Shown here: positions 42,201 through 54,200 of the stretch, piece after piece
Numbering within the stretch: the stretch's first letter is position 1
How the letters are laid out: every line of letters begins with the position of its first letter
Origin: Tubiluchus corallicola
Taxonomy: Eukaryota > Priapulida > Priapulimorpha > Priapulimorphida > Tubiluchidae
NCBI GenBank assembly: GCA_030141605.1
Contig: JAQGDQ010000242.1
Location: 168,501-232,500 of the forward strand
Length of the DNA: 64,000 nucleotides
Direction: 5' to 3'
Notes under the pieces: model-generated
What the model was told of the DNA's origin: nothing
The model's input: the letters and a program-made list of their open reading frames with translations, nothing else
Databases searched by the model: none
Program-made: the position numbers and the translations under genes

Positions 42201-45200
42201 CTCACAATATTACAAGTAAAGCAATATTCAGTTATAAAATAAATTGTTGATTCATGAATGAGAAGTTTCAACATTTATTTCAGCATGAAATTTAGAACTG
42301 TTTGTAAGTATCACGCATCCTATTCATTTTGGTTCTATTAGCAATCAAAGAAAAGAGAATTTCAAAGTTTGAACCTGTAAACCTCTAGATAAAATTCAGT
42401 TATTAAACAAATCAGAGTACGTGAGAGTGTAAAAACCTGAGCAACTGCTTCAGTGCATGAACTTCATTATGATATTGGCAAACCACCACAGTGTGAACAG
42501 TTATTGAGGTAATTTTTTGTGAAAATTTCAGTGTGAACAAGGTTCAAACAAAACTGGCAACAAAAACTAATCCATTCAAATAAGGTTTGAATGAAGCATC
42601 AGCAAACTGTTTCAGTGCAAAAATTGTTTTGGTAAAACATCCAAGTAAACCACATAAACGTAAGACCTTTTGTTGAAGTAGCTGAGTTAAACTGTTTGTA
42701 GCAGCTTCGAAACACCACCTTATTAAACCACCATAAGAACCAACCAAGAAATACGTGAAAGCACCACCTTGTCCATGAAACATAATTCTATGGAGATTAA
42801 TTAGAAAACACTTTTAAGTTTGATGATTATAGCATCATCATTTTGATTTTATTGTGGACAGAGTACCTTCTCTCATCTTGAGATCTGGGCCTTTGGACTT
42901 TTGCACATGTATTACAAAGTAGTTGGGGACCCAAGTTCTGCCCCTTGTGCAAAGTTTAGTGATTAAGGCATTATCCATTTCTATTTTACTGAGCAGACAG
43001 AGGCACAGACACACAGTCACGACTAAATGTCCCATTGCGGCTACCACACACGGACGATTGTCACATGTGTGAAATGCTTAATGAATACTTCTCTGAGTAA
43101 ATCATTTCAATGCGAATAGGGTTCGGTAATGCTACTAAGTATAAACACATGGGTCTCTCAATGTGAATAGATTTTGATAACAGTCTGAATGAAATGTCTC
43201 AATGTGGATAAGATTTGGAAAGACACCCAACTAAAAAACTCAGCATAATAAGTTTGAGTAAACCAGTTCAGCAAACTGTATTAATATGGTAAAGCATGTA
43301 AGGAGTTCAGTATTAAAAGTACAGATCCTCATAGAATGAATAGAGTTTGGTATAATCTAGATGAACCATATCGGTGTGAATAAGGTTTAGTAAAGCACTG
43401 ATCATAATATACTGTAGTTGGGTACATACGACTATGTCCATATGTACATTCGACTGAATATAAAGGCCACCTAATTATTCATAAATACATGCAATCATGA
43501 ATATAAGCTGAATACAGCCCATTTAGAATGAACCAGTTGTGATGAGAACAAATACGTGAGTCATGGGCAACTTCTAAAATTACAGTTACTCAGTTAGTAA
43601 CAATAACAGTTCGATAGAGGGCGCATCGGAGATTTCATGGCTAAAAGCATAGTCCCTGGCGTGGCACACACATAATGATTTTTGGGCTCAATGGCATTTT
43701 AAAAGATGAATGCGTATTGTATTAGCAACTGAGACTACTGCAATTCAAAATTTTCGTTCAATTTTCTTTCTTTCATCTCCCTCAAGAGAGCATTAACTTT
43801 GCCGAGAAACTATTTTACAGGCAACTTATAATTCCATTACCAAGTTTTTACTGCTCGACTGTTGATTTTATAGGCACAAAACCACGCGCTGATTTTCACA
43901 GTCAAATGCCTGTAGCCACAAGTGCTGAGAGAAAACCACCTAAGTATCTATTTTTTAACCACCAGTAAGTGTACTAACAAACTGACAATCGGTTGAAAGT
44001 GTACAATGTTTTAGAGAATCGCTGGAAACTCTGAGGTTGCAAATAATCATTGAACAACGGTTACGGTTTTTCAGAAAACCATTAATTTTCGTGACATAAA
44101 ATGATCTTCTTACATCCTAAATATAATTTATAATTTAACATTTCAGAGCAGTGGACTATCAGAATATTACTCGTTGGGTTACATTCGCAAATTATGTTCT
44201 AAGTAAACTTGGTTTTGCTCATGTATGACGAAACCAACTTGTTGTCCGGACTTAACAAAAAGTTAATAGCAAAATTCACTAACCCTAGAATAAGTTCTCA
44301 TAAATTCTACATTGAAACAGGTTGTTACACACAAACCTAAAAAAATCCCAGCCGAGAATCGTATATGTCAATATTGCGCAAAGTCGGAAGTACAGAATAG
44401 ACTTCATTTTATAATACATTGTACTTCATATGAAACGTGAGATCTAACTTATATAAAAAAATTGAAACAGCTTGTGTCTACTTTTGCTGTTATGCCTGAA
44501 CTAGAGAAATTTAAATTTTTTAACGGGTCAGAATGACTTAGATGTTCTTAAAATTATAATCAACTTTGGATATAATGCACATAAATTAATGCTTCTTAAT
44601 TAGAGAAACTGTTATCTGTTCTGTAGTAATGGTACGTTTGTTATTTGCAAATATTTTTGGTGTAATTTTTTTTGGTTGGTCCAACAAACTCCATTTCAAG
44701 ACTGCTCAAATTTGACAGACAAATATGCTAAGCATCAATTAGTGTACGCCACAATCCACGTCATTCAAAGTAGCATCTTCTTCTGCACACACGCACGCTT
44801 GTAATCGACACGAAGTCTCATTGATAAAACTAAATATAGCAGCAGCCTCAAGAAGCTTTCTGGTGAATTTCTAGAAAATAACAGCCACTCTAATAATAAG
44901 ACGTAATAATCCATTTTGCTCTCTCTTGCTATAATAACGCGGCAAAATTAATGTTCATTCAACGACTTTAACCTTTCACGCAACACGCACAAAACGTATT
45001 AAAAAGTTATACCGTGTGCAACCTTACTAGCAAACAAACAATCTATATCGAATACACCTTTTACAAAGAAAACGCGACGTTTTTACAAGTTTTCTTTGCG
45101 TTACAATATGAGTAAATTTTGAAGAAAAAAATCGCCAGAAACAAAGACCAATGGTCAGTTGAGGTAAGAAGTTTGAAAAAAACATGTTCAGCAGTCAGCA

Positions 45201-48200
45201 GGTCTTGGTGATAGCTGACAGGAGGTGTAAATTGATGTTCTTGCTGTTGCAGCAGAATAACATAACAAAATTCCACAGGCTAGAGGTCCGAAGAAAAAAA
45301 ACTGGATTTATAAGCAACTATTCTGCATGTAAATCTAAGATAAAAACCCGAAGAGCAGCAATAAAAAGGAGTAAGCTAGGTAAACTGTTCCGGCGTTTAG
45401 TAAGTTACCAATGGCAAGAGGGTGCTATGAGAGCATTTTCCGGTAAAAGAGGCTGTGATGTACAGATTTTTCCAGCTAGCAGGTTTCACAAACTGTTTTT
45501 TATTACAAAATATTACAACCAAAACCAAGTAAAAATGCATAAATATATTCCTGCATTAGAATTTGCTTACCGATATTCTGTTGCTTATGAAACTTTATAG
45601 ACGAAAAATCTCCAACATTTATAAAACATTCTTTAGAATCGATACGTTGCTAGGACATGCGACTATAATTAATTTAAACTGCTACAGCTACTAATTATTC
45701 AAAATGCAAGCGGAACAGGAATTTCAGAAAATCATTTGCAGTGTTCAATCACAACGTTAGTAACACTTAACAAAAGCGTGATCATCCCAAGTGCTAACTC
45801 GCATTGATGAAACTAATTAACGCGTTAACCGAGATGTGATTACGTTAATCACGTAACCGCTCATGTGATGAATTGATGCAGCAATACAGTGAAACAGTTG
45901 ACCTGTATGTGTCACTAGGCTAAGCCAGTGTTTGTGTGAGACAAAGACTCGAATACGGCAACGTGTTCACTTCGTCTCTCCAAATCTAATAAATATCGTT
46001 GACGAAATCATAAAGCGAAATGAATTTTCGAAAAACATGCTCAAGCCAGTAACTCGTGGTCACTCTGAGATGGACTTATGGACCTTCCAGCCAGCTAATT
46101 TTTCCAGCAAATTTGTCCTCCGTAAAGAAAGTTAAAAATTATTTTCAAAAAAAAGTTAATGTCAAACGTAAAAAACAAGCAAGAATGGTGAATCAGTGCC
46201 CGTTTAAATATCTGTTTCCTTTTTAAATAATTATAAAAACTTTACATCTGTATAAAGAGAAGCACCAATCGCCCGAAGCGCACAGGTTGTCTTCAAGAAT
46301 AATTCCTAGAAGTTGAAAGGGCAGAGACCGTATTAATTGAAGAAAATGTGGACTGTTGGGCTCCCAGACTAATGAATTTAAAGGATCTTTAGATGAAAAG
46401 TCCATTCAAGTGATTTGACTGAGTTATCTTTAAGCGGCTACAAATATCACATAAATCAGACTACTACGGACAAAAAGGCCCAGAAATAGCCAGTGCCCGG
46501 CGTTAGTGCATCAAATCCCAATGCTGTATACTCAATCAAGTCTCGGTGCGCATTGCACATCTATAAACGAATGGAGAAGCAGCACAAAATTGTTAGCATA
46601 TAACGCACGTAGTCGTACACAATGCTCTGACACAAATGTCACAAATCCAATTTCAGAAGATAAAAAACACGAGATTCTTTCATTTCTTTGCATAACAGTT
46701 AAGTCTGACCTAGTTCCACAATGTACGATTTCCTTTCACTCTTGGAAAAATAAACAGTTCAACAAAAGACAGCTAAAAGAAGACTCATTGAAAACAGCAC
46801 TACAAATAAAAACTTCAAAAAGCAAATTTATCTAATCTGCATAGCAAGACCTAGAGCAAGACGTACAGTTGAAGGAGTGGTACAAATACCGAGCTCTACA
46901 ATCATCTATAATAACTGTCCCACGCTTTCTAACAGTTACACCTGTGAGATGATTTTGAATGCGCTCGTTTATGCATGAACGGAAACACAGTAAAAACAGT
47001 GTGGCACTTTGCAAGTGTTCAAAAGATATATTTGCTTCATAAAATCAATAGTAAAAAACATCGAAGAGTATTTTTTCAAATACACATTCATATTTATTAA
47101 TGCCTAAAATACATACAATAAAAAAACATACAGTTTCAATTTTGAAACATAGCTACACTGCAGTCAAGCAAGCATTTATCGATATTACAAATAAAATCGC
47201 TCCTGTTAATCATGTAAATGAAGAAGTTCAATGATTAGTATCAAAAATACTGTCACTCATGCGGCCTCATCTTCAATCGGTAACGTGCAAGGCAAAAATG
47301 TTTCTTTACCTCAAATGATGTTTCTCGAACTATGATATCCATAAATGTTTTAACAGAGTCCTAACTACTACCACTAATGTGCTGCTAATGCAAGTAAACT
47401 TTACAAAGATGACCAAGTGTCATACTTTCAAGTACTTCAGGCATAAAATGTTACACTTTCATAGCAATCGCCTTCCATACTATTATCCAAAATTGTCTGC
47501 ACAGATTGCACTACAATGCAAAGAGAAAATCTACTAGACAACAATCTGCACTACAGCATATGGTCCTATTAAAGATATAGATCTACAGTACCTTACTAAA
47601 TGTCTAAATCTATCCACAAAATTTCAAGTTGCCCAGAAGCTATTGCAGTATACATTTACAGCCACTCAATAACAGCAGAACAATTCCTAATAGCCAGGTG
47701 TACCAGATTCTTGCCTAGTTTAAAAACCATTTAAGTCTTGTTCGTGAACTGGTCTAAACTCTCAGTAGCCTATGGGCAGGCTGGATTATCCTGTAGGCTA
47801 GTATAGGCTGCATCCTAGGGCTCCCGAAGTGTTGGTAACAATTGGTAAAATTACTGTTTTTTCACTACGGATTTTGCGAAATATGTGCTAATTTGGTTTG
47901 CAATAAATAGTAAAATTGTGGTATTTCTTAAGGAATACTTTTATTGACAAACAAAAGATAGCTATTCTAGTTTATTTAAAAAAATTGCAATAGGGTTTAT
48001 TTCAAATTATGCAAATGTCGCTAAAATATATCACAAAGGTACTTTCCATAGGTACCTGTCTATAGCGCAGCCCATAAGTACTGTGCCTGTCAATCAAATT
48101 TGAAACAAGCATTCAAAGTCGAGGTTTGCCGATAGAGGTACATAAGCCATAGATTTATCACTTGAAAATTCGATGGGTATTTACTATTTAATCGCTGCAG

Positions 48201-51200
48201 AGCTCTTCAACTATTAATCTTACCACTCTTTAAAATGCGAGAAAGGAAAATACCACATAACATTTAAAGTGACAAAATGAAGTTCCACATTCGTGCTTTA
48301 ACAAGGTTTCTTAACAGGATTCAGTTTTTTACAACCCAACTTATTATGGATTACAACCATTTGCACTTTGCACAGCTCTTGTTTAAAGGTTATAAATGAC
48401 CTCAACACAGGAGTTTATTGAGTTCAAGACTGCCCACACGTCCTCAGAATGCCACTAAGTACATGACAGTACAAGTGCTGGACAAATACACACAGAACCG
48501 TGTAAAAGCAATCACGCCATTTGTAAAGGACAAAATTCAATTTACTCCAGATCAACTTGCAATGAGTTTTAGACCACACGCGAATGAAATGTACTTGAGA
48601 AAACATTACTTCGTGTTACCCCAGTACGTTAAAGTAGTAATCATCACCTGACACCGATTATGTTTTCTAATAATTAGCTTAAAATGGTCCGAAATCTCGT
48701 ATAATAAATCCCTGTGGAATTCTCGATAGCATAAATGCTGTAAGAACTTGCCCAGAAGTTTGGAAATACTGGTATTTCCAACATAAAAGTTATAAACCTT
48801 ATTCAATATACGAACATGCTACAAAAATTTAAAATTAGTTTAATGTAACTCATAATGCTAAATATTTTTTTCGCTAAATGATTAACTGCAATGGTCAGAG
48901 AATCATTATACATTGTACATAATACAGTATAAATGAAAAGGCACTTTACATAATAAAGTATAAATGAAAAGGCATTGTACATAATAAAGTACAATAAAAA
49001 TTATTATGTGCCCCTTTAATTCCACCATAAAGCTAAATATGAGCTAAATCCATGATTTTGATAGAAAATTAAATAAAAGAGTTATTTATCTCACTGTCAA
49101 CATGTACTACCATTTTCTTATCAATTTTCAATTATTAGTTTAGTTAGAGGAATATATGCACAAAAATTGCACATATAACATGGCCTTTTAGCAGACTAAA
49201 ATTATAATCCCATCAGACTGAGAGAAGCGAATATAATCTGTTGCATCATCTACTGGTGTGTAATACTAATATGCGATTACAATACCCCTGAAGGCAATCG
49301 TACATTCAGCACCTTGAAAATTAAATCTACAGACTAACGTGACAACCTCAAGCTGGTTATCTGCTAACATACTAAGAGTAGAGAGTCTAATGATCATCTT
49401 CTGGATCTATACATCTGAGCCAGTGACGAGCTTCCTAATTTCGCAAGCCACTGTCGTCTAGTAGCTATTATGCAGCAAATGCAGTTATAGAAAATTTATC
49501 AGATTTGTGAATAAATGTACTGCTAATACAATACACGGATACAACCATCAAGCTGCTGCGTTTAGAATACAATGCAGCAAGACAGATCTATGCGTAATGC
49601 TGAATAGCTGCAATAGGTTATACATACAGATTACAGAAACTTGCACAATATACTATTTATATTATATATACAACATACTATTTATATAAGTATATGCAGA
49701 ATTAAATTTTAAATTACTATGGATGGCAAAATTGGTTCCCAGGCGATTGCTATTTATCTTATTGCTGCAAGGAAGAATCATAATAATTAAACTGAAATGA
49801 TTAAATAATTACCAATGTTAATATGTCTCAGATAAACCCATCTGGTGTAAAAAGCCCCGGGTTCAATTCTCGTGCTGGAATGTTTGGATTTTATTTGGAT
49901 TTTTCTCGATGAATCTATTAATTAAAATTATTGTAGGCAATAAAGACATTATAATTAATTAATGAAAAAACTAATTACTATATTATAGTATATTACTATA
50001 TTAGTTGTACCAACTTAATTCACTCATGCAGCTCGTGCTCCGTGCAACATTAAGTCTAAGCGTATATTTTGGGTAAATAATTAGATAAAAGTTCGCCTTT
50101 GAATTCGGCTGAATATTAACACGCTGCTGTCTGCCACTCGTACCATTTCTTCTTCATTCAATTCAATTTTGCAGTTATTGTGTGACATAACCAGACATAA
50201 CCCCTAGAAAAGCGCGGATCGTTAAACCATCAAGATATCAGAAAACGCCAGTCACGTGACAAAATCGCATTTAATCTGACGTTGAATGACAAGTTGTAGG
50301 GCATATCAGTCAAAAAAGCGATCACATATCTTCTCTGCCTTTGATGATTTTTGATACTGATAGCGCTCAAATTCTCTCTACCATCAGCTGCGTAGCTCAA
50401 TATCTGTTTTAAATTGCTTTCTTCTCAGTTCTTTGATTACTCACTTTTTGGGATTTAGCGCTTTTAATGCATGTTTGTGTTATGTTGACTTTATAACTTA
50501 AAGCACAAGAAAATACTCTTCACAAACTAAGCTTAATAAATTCGTTTTGAAATTTATTGTATGTGTAAGGCTTGAGTTAGTAGTAACACTGTATAAAACT
50601 TGTATCGCAATGACCATTATGAATAAATGATTGTTTAAAGCAAGATTAGATATAACATAGTATAAAGTTTGAAAAAAATGATGTGGAACACTCATAGCAC
50701 ACTGTTCGCTAATTAAACAAAAGTTTAAATTACTTTATATTGTCAATATGATCAACAATGTGTTTTTGGTGAATCAGTGGTGCACACTAGAATGGCGATG
50801 CAGTGTTATTTTACCAGGTGGCGGAAATATTAGCAGTTATTCAGAATTTTCTTTTCTAGTTACACAAGTCATTTAAACGGGTAAGCGTAACTAATATAAC
50901 TTTCTATGGAACTTCTTAGGGATGTACTTTTAAAATTCCCTTTAAATTCCCTAGCGAACTACACTCTGGTAAGTATGTGACCTCGCATGGACCTCCTCGC
51001 TGTGTGTTGTGGGGAATGACAGCAAGCGGAATGTCATAATTTAAAACGGTTTTGCAAAAATATGATGATTAACCTGTAGAAAAAGTTCAAATCTCTTCCG
51101 TGAAAACTACATGGCAAGCGTGAATGTCTTATTAGCCAAACACTTCAAGATAACGTTGTGAATTTTACACTCGTGAATTCATCAAGAAAGCTTTGGTTCA

Positions 51201-54200
51201 CTACGCAGATATTTTGTAACATATTGTACGTATTTTCTTCCAGTCAGATATAAAAAAATTAAACTGAAAAGGGCGTTTCTATACACCACATCACTAAGCC
51301 ACAGTTTTCATTCTACCCTGCATGCAGATTCATAATTCAGAGGTACAAAGATATTACGATTATGACTTCAGAGTTGAGACATCGACCTGAGCAAATCTGA
51401 CACATTTTGTAATGTCCAGTGGGTGTCATTTCTTCTAAGTCCTCAATAATAGTCATTACTCAGTTCTTAAATTTTCACTCCTCTCATCTCACAATATTTT
51501 AGGTTATCAACATTTGACCTTTTCTTCCTTTGACCTTCTTCTTGACCGAGTTCTGGCATTTTGGTATGGCTACGCTTGACTGCTTTTTACTTAGTTATTA
51601 AAGTTTTTATAAGTTACAAATAAATATCCAAACTCAAATACTACCCTACTTGCTATACAATTTAGTCAAAATTAACCTTATGATTGAAAAATTGCCCCTT
51701 TTAAATTTTTTAGGATTGGCGAAGCCAAAGTCTTGAGTTGGTTAGTAGAACGTACGTACTTGAAGTATAATTTAACAACTCTTCTTGAAACACACATGAC
51801 AGACTGTCAAAAGTATCTGGATACTCAGCTACCAAGTACATGTATTTGAGGATGGAGGATTCAGTAGCGGCTAATGTCCGGTTTCTCGCTAAATGCTATC
51901 TTACAATCGGGTACATACAATATTCTTATCTTCACCATACACATACTTTACGTGTAATAATAATACAGCAAGGCGGTCCAAGGTCTACAAGGCGCATGTT
52001 TGTCAGGTGTACAACGTGACAAACACAAACACACCAGTTAACAGATCAATTCCCCAGCTGTATTAATGCTTTAATCACACAACTTTATACCAGAGAGCAT
52101 AATGCAATGACCCCGCTGTACAGTATTTGTCACTCATACAAATTTTATTAAATTAAAACTGGGTTTACTGAGATTTCCTTGTAAGCTTCTATTCAAATAA
52201 AAACTGATTACAAAAGAAACAGTTTTATGGTAAATTTGTATTGAATATGCTTTTAACGAAATAACTACCAACTGAATTACCAATAATTATAACCACATCG
52301 TTGCCGCGAAATAATTGCAAAACTGTAATAACGAATTGGTACTATACGTATAGTTGGTTAGCTGATAGTTAGTGTACAACTGTAGTCTGTACAAGGAATC
52401 ATACACTATTCTTGTACTTGTAAAAGCTATGTAACGCAGCATGTACTACCAAAACGTAAGCTAATATAAGCACTGAATGTTAGACTTAAACTGCACACGC
52501 TTCACTAGTAATAGGTGTGGCTATAAACATCGCCAGTGAACAACAATTACTGCTTTCTGTACATGTAAACTGTTCTGTACAATATATAGCCTAAATTATT
52601 CTATATATATAGTACAGTCATGCTGTATGTATATAGTACAATGCTGTATGTACAAACAGTCTGTTTGTCATACACACAAAATTTAATTCAAAATTTTCGT
52701 CAGCCTTCTGTGTGTAATGCACTAAACCCGTCAAACAAACTGAACTTAACCCATTTGCTTCAGACTCAAAAGTAGTAGTGAAATTAACATGTTGCATTAG
52801 CTTATGGCCTTAAAAGGTTTTTAAAAAAATTATCTATTTTCTATTTTTGCACCAAAGTTTTTTTAGAAAGTTTACATAACAAATGGCTCACCTTTCTGCC
52901 TCTGGTACTTCAAAGTTGTTGAAGAGGGGCCGGTTTGTTGCAAATCCGCCATTTTTTGCATTCAGTCAAGCCCTAATCAGAATAGACCTATGATGCTAAT
53001 CCTTGTAAGATATTTTTCCAACAAAAACATGAACGAAAAGCGGTAAACACAACCTGACAGGCGCAAACTTTAAAATTTGATCGTTTATTAATAGCAAGGC
53101 TAAGGAAGAGAAGGCTAACTTAGTAAGCTAGTAGTACCGTGCCAGAACAGATTTAAATCGGCAAAAACAGATATGCTACAAATGTGAAATTAAATCACGT
53201 TTTTTTCACTACCTCCACTAGCTGTCTCGTAACACTACCAGGTTTTGTCGTCAATTCAATAATAATACACGTGTCACACAATTTCCACATTAAATTTTAT
53301 CCTTATTTACTGCACCGAATACCGTATACATGTTTAGTAGACGTGTCTACCGTCTAGAGACCTCGACACAATCTGCGAAAAAAACAGCTTCCAGTAATCA
53401 CAAAATTGCGACTTTCTTACGCACACAGTTAAATCTTACAGAAAAAACAGCTAAATGGAAACACTACACCAAATCAATGGAATGTTTGAAAACTAAAAAT
53501 CATTAAATCATTTTGAAAGCTGCACCTTTCCCAAAGCAACACGTACCGTGTGCATGACGCTGCTGCAGCTACTGTACAATGACGCAGCTAGGGCATTATG
53601 CGGCGGCGTGGCAATGCCTGCTTACCTGGGCGCATTGAAATTCATCCTCACCCGAAGGGGTGTGTCATGCTGATGTGCAGCATGATATCTGTAAGTTAAA
53701 TCCTCCATATAAGGTTCTCTAATAGTAATGGTAAATAGTATAGTAGCTGTTATGTTATTTTATCATAGTAATGTTACTCTGTATTTCAATTTTGGAATTG
53801 ACCTATTGAAATCATTATTAATTTTGTTTTAATTTAACAACTAGCCAAACCCCGCAAAAGAATTTTGCGCACAAACCCATGTCATGCTACACCCACCACA
53901 CCACATCTACCACATCATCCAACCCAAACCACACCACACCACATCACCCACACCATACCACCTACATTACGCCACCAACACCATGCCACAACCAACTCAC
54001 CTGTCACGTCCATCTCAATAACCACACCTACTGCAACAATCACATCATGCCACCCACTCACGCTACACCACCCACACCATACGACTCACATCACACCATG
54101 TCACACTGACCACCCAGACCGCACTACACCACAAGACCACGCCATGCCACCGCTCACACCACTCACACCAAAATACCTATACCACACCACACACACACCA

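Noticed and set aside
45184-45600. 138-codon plus-strand ORF, basic and mixed in composition
   Set aside because: No domain, no signal peptide, no splice context, and no promoter that I can see; intronic. Chance ORFs of this size are possible in 64 kb.
49850-49880. B-box-like ccccgggttcaattctcg
   Set aside because: Isolated; no cloverleaf and no clear SINE body around it.
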